From: Blastobasis lacticolella
Lineage: Eukaryota; Arthropoda; Insecta; Lepidoptera; Blastobasidae
Length of the DNA: 64,000 nt
Assembly: GCA_905147135.1 (NCBI GenBank)
Contig: LR990043.1
Coordinates: forward strand, 18,353,584-18,417,583
Reading direction: 5' to 3'
Position 1 is the stretch's first letter. Every line of letters begins with the position of its first letter. A program made the translations under genes and the position numbers. Under the pieces are notes generated by a model. That model was given only the letters and a program-made list of their open reading frames with translations. It was not told the DNA's origin and ran no database searches. Shown here piece after piece: positions 43,900-54,060 of the stretch.

Positions 43900-43908
43900 T
43901 AGAAATAG

Positions 43909-44844
43909 TCATGGCAAATTACTGACTTTTTGAAGGTCCTGCTCGGAGTTAATCAAAACGGGTTTCGACTCATCTGTTTTTTTAACAAATATCATTCCTC
44001 TATAAGTCCAGCATCCAACAAATCTCTTCTCCTTTTGTTGTTTACGGCCGAGGTAGTATAAGTGTTTACCATAAGTTGACAATGACTCCGATATAAAGAT
44101 TGGTCTTTGTGGTCCATGCAACTTAAGGTGAGAAGTGGAAAGCTGCGCGTTCTTATTTGATTTATTAAATGACTTGCTGGATTTGATGAAATTTTCTTTC
44201 AATGATACAGAGCTGAACTCCACGACCACTGTACCCAAAGGATGATCTTTGTTCGGCTTCATTCGAAATATGTTTTTAATATCGGCCGGTTGTATTGTCT
44301 GGCTTATCACCTCGCCAATTGTAGACAAGCTGGAGCTAAGGGACCCTTTGTTTTCCGGTATACAGGCGGGAAAATTATTTATTTCGACCATAGCAGATCG
44401 CGAGTGCCGCTCTATGAGTTCCATTTTCGTTTCAAGCTGATTTACACGAACTTTTAGCTTGGAGTTTTCCCGTTCCGAAGTGTCTAGTCGCTCCAATAAT
44501 TCGTCGTACTTTTGAGATAAAAAGGTGATGGACTCTTGAATCTTATTATTTTGTTCCAGTAAGTTGTGCATAGTTGTGTTTAGAGACTCCAATTTAGCGT
44601 TTTGTGTACGCTCAAAATTTGAGAACAGCTTGTTTATTTCAATGAGAAGGATAGTGTTATCAGTGGTAGGACTTTCCAGCTGATCAACCTCTAACTGCCT
44701 TCTTGTCCTACGAGTTTTAACAACATTGTCTTTTTTTTCGATTTCTATGGGTTGTGTGTTCTTTGCAGGGTCTGAATTAGCATGGGGTAGGTTTGTAGAC
44801 ACATTCAAACTCGTTGCTGGAGGTGGTGTTCTTTGAGTAGACAT
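43909..44844 (-). CDS. LINE ORF1: coiled-coil, FP25K-like RNA-binding protein, 311 aa
   Basis: The open frame has a Thr/Pro-rich N-terminus, a leucine-heptad coiled coil (about 65-145, LLIEINKLFSNFERTQNAKL and following), an RRM-like middle (NIFRMKPNKDHPLGTVVVEF) and a C-terminal segment PIFISESLSTYGKHLYYLGR followed by the FVGCWTYRGMIFVKK stretch. This layout resembles ORF1 of CR1/Daphne LINEs, whose C-terminus is related to baculovirus FP proteins (family knowledge). It would coat LINE RNA. It has no stops or frameshifts. Confidence 0.85.
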   Translation of the reverse strand: MSTQRTPPPATSLNVSTNLPHANSDPAKNTQPIEIEKKDNVVKTRRTRRQLEVDQLESPTTDNTILLIEINKLFSNFERTQNAKLESLNTTMHNLLEQNNKIQESITFLSQKYDELLERLDTSERENSKLKVRVNQLETKMELIERHSRSAMVEINNFPACIPENKGSLSSSLSTIGEVISQTIQPADIKNIFRMKPNKDHPLGTVVVEFSSVSLKENFIKSSKSFNKSNKNAQLSTSHLKLHGPQRPIFISESLSTYGKHLYYLGRKQQKEKRFVGCWTYRGMIFVKKTDESKPVLINSEQDLQKVSNLP

Positions 44845-45129
44845 TTTATAATAAGTTGAAATATCCCTGTAGGCCTAAATGATGCGCGCGCGCCGTCGGC
44901 AAGTGAACACCAAAAGTGGGCGTGGCTTAGAACAAAGAAATGCTGTTTTCTATTGGGCGGGGCGTAGCGCACGGGAACAAACTGTGATTCGCTGTTTGTA
45001 TAGGGTAGGTACTGAGCGGGGTTGAGGTAAGATAGTTATCTCAGCTGTTGGTCACACTCACTCGACAGTTGGCTCGATCCACACCTTTCTACACTTCTGC
45101 TCTCCTGGTATTTTTGAGTAATTTTTAAA

Positions 45130-45432
45130 TATTAATTTATATTTAATTTTAATTTACACAGCCACAGACACGTCCGACACTAAACAAATCCAGGGGGAGA
45201 GGAACTCCTTGCGCATCATGAAGGTCACGATGTCCTCAGCGATCATCAGTATGGATTCCGCCGTGATCGGTCTACTGGGGACCTTCTGGTGTATGCCACA
45301 CAATTATGGAGTGAAGCCATTGAGAGACATGGTGAGGCCCTTGCTGTGTCTCTTGATATATCCAAGGCCTTTGACAGGGTTTGGCATGCATGCCTTCTAA
45401 GCAAGCTTCTTTCATTTGGTATTTCTGTTGGA
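45130..45432 (+). mobile_element. Continuation of split plus-strand LINE RT
   Basis: It encodes GHDVLSDHQYGFRRDRSTGD and LAVSLDISKAFDRVWH, which continues the RT interrupted at 40139. It is truncated at about 45432 before the YADD box. Confidence 0.75.
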
Positions 45433-45627
45433 TTTTGCACGTGGTTGGTTTAAAAAGTACGAAAAACATTAATGTATGGAAATAAAGAAGGAATTTGTAT
45501 TAAATGTGTTTGTTTGTTTGTGATCTAGTGATTTTAAGAACTTTTTGTTTTACTCTTGTATATGCTCGTAGTCGTATTCCAAATTATTTTGTTTATTAAA
45601 TAAATATAATAAGAATAACTTACTTAC

Positions 45628-46302
45628 ATTGACGTTTCCCCACCCAGCTAGCTCACCCGGCAAATTGTATGGGAACTTCTCCACGAGCGCCGCTCTCTGT
45701 ATATTTTGGCCAAATTTCAAAGGGCTATGTAATCTAATAATTGATATATCGTTCTCCATGGTATCCGGTTTATAATCCTCGTGTCGTAGAAAGTGTTCTG
45801 CTCTATTCTTTACGCCTTTCCTTTTGTCTTCTGCTCCTACAGTAACCAAAATGAAGGTTCGGGGCACGGGCATACATTCCTCAAAGCAATGGGCGGCGGA
45901 TAGCAAAAAATGTTGGTTAAGTATTGAGCTACCGCATGAGAACTTCGGAACGATTTCCTTCTTACCATTCTCAGTGTCACTATTACTATCACTATCACTG
46001 TGACTGTCACTGTCACTGTCACTGTCACTGTCACTGTCACTGTCACTGTCACTGTCACTGTCACTGTCACTATCACTATCACTGTCATAGTCACTGTCAC
46101 TATCGCTATCATAACGTAACTTTTGCTTCGCAATGAAATGCCTTGGCGGAAGGCATTGAATAACAAGGTGAGCTGAGTGAGGATACTTTTCAATGGTCGC
46201 ATACACGCCGCCAACAATATGGCCGGTCAGATTCCCGCCGCAATTGACGAATTGACAGTTGACCAAAATAATATTAATACAAATAATAGAAAAAGTAATC
46301 AT
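45628..46302 (-). CDS. SP3 exon 1, secreted SD-repeat serine protease
   Basis: It is 675 nt, 225 codons, phase 0, donor GTAAGT. In order: signal peptide (to about 20), GGNLTGH, IVGG (29-32), Cys50, a nearly pure Ser-Asp repeat (about 65-109) and a short KKE spacer, CGSSI (Cys123), SAAHC (catalytic His138, Cys139), Cys143 in ECMPVP, MENDISIIRL (catalytic Asp185) and LAGWGNVN at the junction. With exons 2-4 the product is 400 residues, longer than a plain trypsin-like protease (about 250). It has an acidic surface loop and a basic tail. There is no Arg/Lys at the IVGG boundary. It is the best-preserved member of the array. Intron 1 is 16.3 kb and full of retroelements. Confidence 0.9.
45972..46112. 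repeat. TCACTG hexamer repeat coding Ser-Asp
   Basis: It has about 15 near-perfect TCACTG units with TCACTA and related variants at the edges, inside SP3 exon 1. It is twice the length of the SP2 tract. Confidence 0.92.
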
Positions 46303-46560
46303 TTTAGATACATAAGGGTTGTGAAGCGCGTGTTCTTTTAATTTACATTTGCACGAGTAGGTTACTCGTACTCATTGCTCAATTAAAATCGTCACAGTCG
46401 TGACTTAGCGTCACAGCAAATAAACTGCAGTACAAGCTATAATTTTTTAAACGAAATTATGCAATTAATTTTCTTCGTTGTATTACGACTATGGTCAATT
46501 TGAAGTCACTTCATTAGTACTTTGTTATCGATTAAGCCAAGAATGAAACCCAATTATCCT
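46303..46560 (-). promoter_or_regulatory. SP3 upstream region, conserved with SP4
   Basis: Shared with SP4: GTCACAGTCGTGA, GGCGTCACAGCAAATAA (or GCGTCACAGCAAATAA), CAATTAATTT followed by CTTCGTT, TACGACTATG, and TTATCGATTAAGCCAAGAAT (46525-46544). The last motif is also present upstream of SP1 and SP2. Confidence 0.6.
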
Positions 46561-46955
46561 GCAGTCCGAATTTGAGTTGGAGAGTGCGCACATAACGATA
46601 CGCCTCTCGGACCCTACACTACATTCGGCACTCGAACACTTTTTTATTACAACGGAAATATTTCTTGCGGCAGAATTTCGTTGATGCCAGAATACTTAAA
46701 ATATGTCTTGTTTCGTATGTAGGCAAGGTTTTCCAACATTTCGTTCGTCCCTTATCGGTTAACAAGACCGCGTGAGCAATCTAAGCAGCATGCAAGTGCA
46801 CAGCGTAAGTCTTTTAATTGAACATTTTAATAATAGTGTTAGAAAGCGTCGATGACATGAATCAGAAAATTGCTTGGGGGAATCGGATTCAGCGGTACTC
46901 AGAAAAAAACGCAAATTTTCACCAGAATCGTGTCTTCAATTGTGACCAAGAGACC
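46561..46955. other. No gene recognised
   Basis: Intergenic sequence upstream of SP3. No repeat recognised. Confidence 0.4.
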
Positions 46956-47180
46956 TAGCGATGCAGATTTTTTTTATACTACTAAGATGGCAACGGTCTG
47001 CCTGATGGTAAGCAGTCACCACAGCTTATGGGCTGGCACGCGTATTTGCACTCCCTTTCTTGAAGAACTCCGTGTTGTTATCACCATCATCTTGGCGTTA
47101 ATGTCCCTGATGTGTTCTCGCGCACGAGTGCACGGGGTCCGCTTAAGAAGAACTCCATGTTGTACTCTAGCTAAAATAAG
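46956..47180 (+). repeat. Dispersed repeat and RTE-type tail fragments
   Basis: CTGATGGTAAGCAGTCACCA resembles the repeat at 14140-14340. ATCACCATCATCTTGGCGTT resembles 52810-52835 and RTE tails. Confidence 0.5.
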
Positions 47181-47379
47181 TCCAGGGAGCTCAATTCACA
47201 ACCTTTCGAACCCCTGTCGAACCGTTGTCGATGGCAAGCGGTGCGATGATTGAATGTAGACTTACGGTCAATGATCCTGAGGATGCTCCACGTAGGAGCG
47301 AAACACGTGTCGAGCTTTACCAGTGAATGTGAAGTGGTAGTGGTGTAGTGGGGGCTCTAGTGGTGGTGGTGAGTGATGT

Positions 47380-47680
47380 AGCACGGGGCTCTTAAGAGGT
47401 CTGATCCAGGATTTGGCGATCAGGTAATTACAGTGGAGCGACTACCATCTGACCTCCTCGATCTTGCTACCAGGGGAACCTGACCAGATTGGAACATGGT
47501 TACAAAATCAATTGCCTGGATTTGCAGGTTTCATCACGATGTTTTCCCTCACTCAGAAAAAATATAACTCCAAAAAGAGTCATTGGTACATGGCCGAAGC
47601 GGGATTCCAACCCGGTACCTCTCGCTTACGAGTCGGATACTCAACCGACCCGCCACCAACGCTCCACAAGAGTTTCAACA
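47380..47680 (-). mobile_element. tRNA-derived SINE
   Basis: On the minus strand the head (47675-47600) reads GGCGGGTCGGTTGAGTATCC, then ACTCGTAAGCGAGAG, then GGTACCGGGTTGGAATCCC, giving A-box and B-box-like elements and a loop resembling tRNA-Thr (CGT). The body contains CATCGTGATGAAACCTGCA and continues to about 47380. It is not a functional tRNA, since it lacks a proper acceptor stem. Confidence 0.7.
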
Positions 47681-47699
47681 CTTAGCCTAATTATACAAA

Positions 47700-48170
47700 A
47701 TTTTATTTAAATTCGCTAAATATATATAATTTTATTTAAGTCTTTAAAAGAGTTTGAAATTGTGAGAAACGCACCGTCTACACCTTTTAGGGTAACACAC
47801 TTTGTCACATATAAACTGGTTCGAGTCCATGATTTTGCCAACTTATAGACGAGCTACTGCCCCATCACAGTATCGAGCGCGTCGTAGAACAGAGCCAGTT
47901 GGGCCGAATGCACTTTTGGCACCATCATTTTAGTTCGTCGCTTTGGTCCCAAGTACAAATCCTTGTCTGAAGGTGAGTTACTGTGCAGCCATTTCTTGAA
48001 GCGTGCCTTTTAAGGCCTTACCCTTTTATCCATGTCAACTCTTCGGCCACCTTTCGCCGTACCAAGTACTGTTCATCCGAGTTTGAAGATCTTTTACCCT
48101 CCTACGCATGTGTACCTAACTTATACTACCCTCCGTGCCCTGACCCTGGAGTGGAGGAAAATCAGAGGTC
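47700..48170. other. No gene recognised
   Basis: Intergenic. Short open frames at 47983-48258 run into the SINE head and are not convincing. Confidence 0.4.
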
Positions 48171-48171
48171 A

Positions 48172-48434
48172 AGAAGACGACCTGAGTGGTTCAATGGTCA
48201 ACATGCGGTCTGCCACGCAAGAGGTCCCGGGTTCGATTCCCGGCCGGGCAGAAATTGAAATGATGAATTTTAATTTATGTTACGGGTCTGGGTGTTCTAT
48301 GTATAATAAGTATGTATTTAAAAGTATATAAGTAGTTTATCAGTTATCTAGCACCCATAACACAAGCCTTGCTTACTTTGGGGCTAGATGGCGCTGTGTG
48401 AATTTGTCCACGATTATTTGTTATTATTATTACG
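48172..48434 (+). mobile_element. tRNA-Gly-derived SINE with TTA tail
   Basis: The head (48185-48252) resembles tRNA-Gly(GCC): TGGTTCAATGGTCAACATGC, CTGCCACGC around the anticodon and GGGTTCGATTCCCGGCCGG. The body includes TTATCTAGCACCCATAACAC and GGGGCTAGATGGCGCTGTGT. It ends in TTGTTATTATTATTA, immediately next to the R4/Dong element. Confidence 0.8.
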
Positions 48435-48503
48435 AAATTAAATTATATTTCTTCCCGTTTAAGGGAGGACACCCCTCGGCAGAGGAGACCAAACGGCCGA
48501 GGG

Positions 48504-49010
48504 TCAGGGCGAGAGAGAGAGGAATCGGCGGACAATCCTCGCATTATCCAGCAAGACCGCTCGCTGGAGCCTCGCTACAACTGGGCCATCACTCAAATCC
48601 AACCTCTTCAGATGGCCACGAAGAGAAGTTGGAACCAGACCGTTTGTTGAAACTACGACTGGAATGATCTCAGTGGATGTCACTTGCCACATATCGGTAA
48701 CCTCGTGCGCCAGATTCAGATATTTAATTATTTTGTCTGATTCGGCTTTGACAAGGTTCTCATCGAAAGGGATAGTGACGTCCCCCAAAAACACACACGA
48801 CTTCACCCGGTCCACCAGAACAATATCAGGCTTGTTAGCAGGAACAGTCCTGTCTGTAACAATGGACTGGTCCCAGTACAATCGAGCGCGGTCGTTTTCG
48901 AGCACCGGCTCCGGCGAGTATTTGTAATATGGTACCTTCTCACCAATGAGGCCGTATTTGAAAGCTAACTCGAGATGGAGTATTTTGGCTGCTTGGTTGT
49001 GCCTGTGCAA
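48504..49010 (-). pseudogene. R4/Dong C-terminal restriction-like endonuclease
   Basis: This 168-codon frame contains the nuclease signature KPDIVLVDR, then CVFLGDVTIPFDENL and ESDKIIKYLNLAHEVTDMW, fitting a PD-(D/E)XK-type fold in site-specific LINEs. It then has a hydrophobic VVVSTNGLVPTSL segment and ends at the element's 3' end. It is separated from the zinc-knuckle frame only by a stop at about 49012, so a single change split the original protein. Confidence 0.78.
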
Positions 49011-49013
49011 ATA

Positions 49014-49319
49014 TTAGGTATTAGCCAGCACAGGACACCCGGAAGTAATATGCCTGAGCGACTCTCCAGGCTGGAGACAGGCTCTACACACGTCCTCTGT
49101 CTCATCTTTTAGGATATACTTCCGGTAGTTCCGGGTCATGATGACTTGGTCCTGTATTGCATAGAGAAAACCTTCGGTTTCCCCAAAGAGGTCTCCAAAG
49201 CGCAGCCAATGCATGGAGTCCTTCGGATCCACATGGCGCTCGTGTAGCGCCTTGAAGAACCTACCGTGCAGCTCCTTTTCCTTCCAGACGGCCTCTCGGT
49301 CAACAGTACAAAGTACCAC
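49014..49319 (-). pseudogene. R4/Dong linker with Cys-His knuckle
   Basis: It encodes DSMHWLRFGDLFGETEGFLY and then QVIMTRNYRKYI, followed by CRACLQPGESLRHITSGCPV, a CCHC-type knuckle found just before the endonuclease in R2/R4 elements. The frame continues from the RT C-terminus after a frameshift at about 49320-49420. Confidence 0.75.
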
Positions 49320-49420
49320 CGGTTTAGCCAGTGCTCGGTGGCCAAGGATAGAGGGGTTAGTCCTTTATCACAGTCTTTGACAACTCTATGCAAACCACTA
49401 CTCTCCGACTTCGCCATAAA

Positions 49421-50164
49421 TTAGTTACGAAGGTTGCATATCTCCCGGTTGTGCAAGGCCTTTGCACTGAGCAGCCCACGGCCACCACTATTGCGCGGGA
49501 TATAAAACCTCATCAATGACGACCTGGGATGGTGCATTCTATGGAGTGTCAAAGTTGTGCGGACTTTCCTATCCAGAGCGTCTAATTCGGTCTGAGACCA
49601 TCTGAGCACGCCAAAGGTGTAAATTATAACGGGCATGACCCACCCATTAAACGCCCTGATCTTGTTGAGGCCGGATAGGTAGCTTTGCAGCACCCTCGTC
49701 AAGCGCCCAAAAAAGGCGTCTGTAACGGCCTGTTTCACGGCCACCACATCTACACCCACACCCTGTGACATGCCCAGATACCGGTACGATTCAGTTTCAG
49801 AGAGAGTACGTATATCAACATTTAGTGAGTCGACAGCTGCCTCTCGTATCCGACCCCTCTCCACATGGACGACGGCACACTTATCCAAACCAAATTCCAT
49901 GCCGATGGAGCCACTAAAATCCTCAGTTACTTTAAGTAACTCCGCCAATCTCTGGGCACTAGGTGCAAACAACTTGAGATCGTCCATGTAGAAAAGGTGA
50001 GAGAGTTTAGGTCCTCCTCTCCGAAACTGGAAACCTGTCCCTGTCTTATCCAGCAAAGTACTCAGCGGATTTAGGGACAGGCAAAACCAAAGTGGACTCA
50101 GACAATCGCCCTGGAATATCCCCCTCTCAATCCTTATTCGGTCTTCCGCAGCCGACAGACGCAC
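49421..50164 (-). pseudogene. R4/Dong reverse transcriptase
   Basis: RT motifs are RGIFQGDCLSPLWFCLSLNP, LSHLFYMDDLKLF (YMDD active site), FGLDKCAVV and ESYRYLG, then the thumb (FNGWVMPVIIYTFGVLRW). Upstream, 50165-50330 encodes AWIDYKKAFDSVPHTWL in line with it after a stop at about 50190. The fingers N-terminus is missing through 5' truncation. Confidence 0.82.
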
Positions 50165-50359
50165 CCCAGATAGACTGAGCTGTGTACTCCACTACCCTAT
50201 ACAAGTCTCGAGGAAGCGTCGAACAGTATCGTCTATCTTGTAAATCTCGAGCACTCTCTTCAGCCACGTGTGGGGGACCGAGTCGAACGCTTTTTTGTAG
50301 TCTATCCAGGCTGCGGAAAAGTTGCGACGGTTATTATTATTATTATTAAATTAAGACTC

Positions 50360-51601
50360 GACATAACTGAGTCTACTTTTTAACAAACCATTGGCTGATG
50401 GTATATTCCCAATTGAATGGAAAAGGACCAGGATCACACCAGTTTACAAAAAGGGAGATCCTAGGGATATTAAAAATTACCGACCTATCTTTATGCTCTC
50501 GTGCTTTCCTAAACTGTTCGAGTCGTTGATCGGCCCAATAATTACTCGTTACACAGATAATTATATTCTACAGGATAGTATAATGCAGCACGGGTTAGAA
50601 TTGGTGTGTTAAAAACGGCATGGAATTAAATATCTCAACATGTAAATTTATTAAGTTTACAAAAAAAAATTGCTACATAAGTCTGCTCACTCCCTCAATG
50701 GCTTAAATATATCCGAGGCCCATGACCCACGACACGTGACCTGGGAGTCGTCTTGGATCGTGGATTGACATTTGTGTCTCATATCGATGAAATAGCAAAT
50801 ACTGCGGGGAAAATGCTGGGATTTCTTAAAGCAAATACGAAAGGATTCGCAGCTAAAACAAAATTACATCTAAATAATCCACTTGTTAGTAGTCGGCTAG
50901 AATATTGTAGTATTGTGTGGAATCCATATTAACCAACCAGAGAATTAAAAGTTTACAGCGTTCATTCACGAGGCACCTGGCTTTCATTTCGCAGGGGTTT
51001 TCCAACCATACGACTAGCGCCTCTCCTTTTAAAAGACGACTGCTCTTCGCAATCGTCGTCTTGTACAAATTAATTCGGGGATTTACAAATTGCAGTAATA
51101 TTTAATATTGTATACATTTTTCAGTGCCGCACAAGTTACCTAGACATCCTCTCTCGAAACCATTTAGCCTGCCATTCTGCCGCACTAATATAGGTTGTAA
51201 TGCACCTTTTACCAAGATTTGTAGGGAATATGACGAAATGTGTCATATGACGGATAGCATTGATATTCACCATGATTCGTTCCCTGGATTTCGTCAAATG
51301 GTGCTCAAGTCCTATACGCCTGACCTATCTACCTGACAGACGCACGTTTTCTATGCTGTTTTTACTTTAACTTTTTATAAAGGATTAGCTAATTAAATTT
51401 ATGTGTTAACTTATACTAAGTATTTTTTATTTGTATAACTGAAGTTTCCTTGAATTAAATTGTTATTTTGAGTAAATACTTAGGTTGAAGTGAATGTTGT
51501 ATATAGCTATAATTGGGATGCATATAAGTCTTGTACCTTATCTAAACTAAATTTGTATATTTTATATTGGTACTCTGTTGGTATATTAAATAAATAAATA
51601 A
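50360..51601 (+). mobile_element. Jockey-like LINE remnant
   Basis: 50391-50612 encodes WKRTRITPVYKKGDPRDIKN and YRPIFMLSCFPKLFE. Later pieces include FVSHIDEIANTAGKMLGFLK and LEYCSIVWNPY near 50770-50930. The tail TTAAATAAATAAATAAA ends at 51601. It is related to the family at 1370-4190 and heavily deleted. Confidence 0.7.
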
Positions 51602-51799
51602 ACTCCATAATCTTAAATTGTTTTCCTAAAATTTACACAGGACATCTCCACAGATTGGAGGAGCAAGCAGTTTTTTTATGCGCCCGACGCAAAGGAAATG
51701 GGCAGCCTCCGGTATTGCGGTTGGGAGGGAGGAGGTGAACTCTCATGAGTACCAGCCGACCGGCCGGACTGGTTATGCACGACTCGCCAAAAAAAACCT

Positions 51800-52470
51800 A
51801 GTCGCATACGTACCAAACAGCCCCTGGGAGGACCTGTAGCCAGGAAGGCTTTCCAAGTTTCATCGGATGCGACACCCCGACGGGGGACGGGGTGCGCTCA
51901 ACGTCACTCCTTACGGAGCATACGCTGGAGAAATTTAAGCGAGACTCCAGAAGGAGGAGGCTCAGGGCCCTCGACAGTTCGTCAAGGGGGTTCCGTGGTG
52001 ACATGTTTTGGTCTCCATACCATGTGGCCGGAGACCGGGCGGGGAGAGTAGGCTGCTGCCTTTCGCACGAGTGGATTGGGATGCTCCTCCGCGGCCTTGA
52101 TAAAGGTCTCGGAGAGCGTTTTAAGAAACTACTGCAGGGTAGGCAGGTCCATGTCTCTATGTAGGTCCGCATTGCGGACGTACCATGGAGCCGCCACTGC
52201 CCTACGGCAGAAGATGTTTTGCACAACTTGCAGTTTCTTAATAACGAGGGAGATCGCATGAGCGAAGACGGGGGATGTGTATGTCAACATCGCATTTAGA
52301 GGGATCGCTTGTTCCTAAGGGACATTTTACTAAATCGCCCCAATATACAGTTAAGGCGACCCAGGTAGAAACGGGCGGTGCGCCACACTCTATCGACATG
52401 GGGCCGGAAAGTGTGTCTCAAGCGTGACAGAGCGTGCTGAGAAAATGAGTGAGTAGACAAGTACAAGGGT
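51800..52470 (-). mobile_element. Jockey LINE 3' fragment
   Basis: The minus strand reads, in several frames, FRPHVDRVWRTARFYLGRLN, LTYTSPVFAHAI, APWYVRNADLHRDMDLPTLQ and SGHMVWRPKHVTTEPP. These are characteristic of the RT C-terminus of Jockey elements. Frameshifts are frequent. Confidence 0.7.
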
Positions 52471-52639
52471 ACATTATAGCTTGGGGAGGATCCTTGGATG
52501 AAGTGTGCATGGGCCCTATCAGCCTAAGCGGCGTGCGCCGTTTCGCTAATACCAGTTCTTACAGGCCATTTTAGACACAATATGTCAGGCTTGGTAGGTA
52601 CAACTAGATAATTAGTGACCATCAAAATACAATGATTAG

Positions 52640-52800
52640 TAAAATTAATCATTTAAGGTTCGGATTTTCCTATTAAACGGTCAAACCTAGGCGTAACACC
52701 GAAACTACAGTAAATTTGCCATATTTTTTAGTATGTCATAAATTTGATTACGTTTTTCAACCATGGTTAGGTTTACGTTGCTATTAAGGTATTACCGATA
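52640..52800 (-). pseudogene. Orphan copy of a protease upstream region
   Basis: Similar in order and spacing to the SP1 upstream block: TATTAAACGGTC, GCGTAACA, ACTACAGTAAATTTGCCATA, ACCATGGTTAGGTTTACGTT and TTACCGATA. No signal-peptide exon follows on the minus strand. I read it as the remnant of a fifth array member, cut at 52800 by a repeat. Confidence 0.55.
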
Positions 52801-52804
52801 ATAA

Positions 52805-53230
52805 TAATAATCATCATCTTGGCGTTAATACCTCGGTTGTGCCCTCGCGCACGATTCATGTATTATTTAAATGTAGTAAAATGAAATGAAATTTAATAAA
52901 TCGGGATAAATCATAATTAATCGGAATAAATCAGGAAATTTGGCATAAATGGAGATAAATCTAGGAAAACCTAAATAAATTAGATAAATAATCTAAATAA
53001 ATCAGAATAAAAAGGCGGAACATACTACCAGACAACAACTTCTGAACAACTTCGGTGATATTTGTCTAACGCCTCGCTGCAGCTGAAAAGGATTTGAGTT
53101 CTGGTCCTGGAGAGGTACGTTTTCATATGGACACTTCATTGCTTCGATATATCGATAGTGATTTTGCACCGCTATAGAACAGAAGTACAGACCAGGTTTT
53201 CATCAAATCGAAGGCTTTTTCCATGTTTAA
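52805..53230. mobile_element. RTE-like scraps
   Basis: 52810-52850 resembles RTE tail sequence (ATCATCATCTTGGCGTTAAT). 53005-53230 shares CAACTTC, the GCTGCAGCT segment and TGCTTCGATATATCGATA with the RTE fragment near 6890-7045. Confidence 0.5.
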
Positions 53231-53239
53231 TATTTTGAA

Positions 53240-54060
53240 TGTATTCACATTGTAGACATTAAAAGTTATGCATTGTGTTATTTTATTTTATTTTTATTAG
53301 TTAATAAGTGACGTAAGATCCCTAGCTTTCTAATATTTTTTTTTGCTGCAATGGCAATCTGTTTCAATAAGACATTCCTCTATCTAATATCATATCTGTC
53401 ATTGTATTGTACGCGAGTGTTGCTCGCTTCACTACTCTGTCTATGTTGCCATTTGTAGCAGGTTTATTCATTTACTAGCATATTCACTACTAGCATTCTA
53501 CTAAGAAAGTATTGGAAAATTTTAAATGCTTTTTGCTGACGATCTATTTCATAGATTTAAGTATATAATAGTAGTATATTATCTAAATAGGTAAAAACGA
53601 CAAAATAAATAAATCTGTAATCTAAATTATACTGGTTATATAGGCTCAGCTTTAATAGCTCAGCAATACAGAAGGGTCTTGAGCTCCACCAGCTCTGCCA
53701 CCAGCTTCAAACGCTCAGTCGTAATGCCGTCATCATCTAATCTCTCTCTCTCGAGCCATACTAATTGTATACAGGCGAATGGTTGGGATTTCTTCGGTAT
53801 AATGTCGGGATAACTTACACCTCACACGGGCTCTGTTACATATTGGTAACAGGTTACTGTGTTGTCGTGTAAAATAGTCCATATAATCTCTTCACTACCC
53901 TAAAAACCTCGGATTTGGTTGAAACAACTCTGCCGTTATTCGTTTGCAGCCTCGTTAGTTGGCTCTGCCCAGTTGACAGATTTGTTGCCCTCGATCGCCG
54001 CCTCAATATTGGTAGTATTGTAGCGGCCTAGGTCGCGAGTCAGAGACTTGGAGATCTGTC
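53240..54060. other. No gene recognised
   Basis: AT-rich intergenic sequence with no domain or clear repeat. I looked here for missing SP4 exons 2-3 and saw none. Confidence 0.4.

Larger units (their letters stand above)
40140..45125 (-). mobile_element. Apparently intact CR1/Daphne-group LINE (~5 kb)
   Basis: It runs from a 5' UTR ending near 44845, through ORF1 (43909-44844) and ORF2 (40820-43435), to a long 3' UTR with a (GT)n tract and a TTGTATT-type tail at 40140-40172. Neither ORF contains a stop or frameshift. It is inserted in the RT of a plus-strand LINE, whose sequence resumes at about 45130. I could not define a clean target duplication. Confidence 0.85.
48435..50330 (-). mobile_element. 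R4/Dong-type LINE, 5'-truncated
   Basis: It has RT (49421-50330), a zinc-knuckle region (49014-49319) and a restriction-like endonuclease (48504-49010), the domain order of the R4 clade, with no APE domain. It is flanked by TTA repeats on both sides (48419-48433 and 50331-50348). Dong elements are known to insert in TAA repeats. Two frame breaks and a stop near 50190 make it inactive. Confidence 0.82.

Noticed and set aside
45837..46217. Val-Thr and Cys-His repeat frames
   Set aside because: They are shadow frames of the SP3 Ser-Asp repeat.
47600..47675. tRNA-Thr-like gene on the minus strand
   Set aside because: It is the head of a SINE; stem pairing is imperfect and the body continues beyond.
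48185..48252. tRNA-Gly gene
   Set aside because: It resembles tRNA-Gly(GCC) but is continuous with a SINE body and tail and has a diverged acceptor stem.
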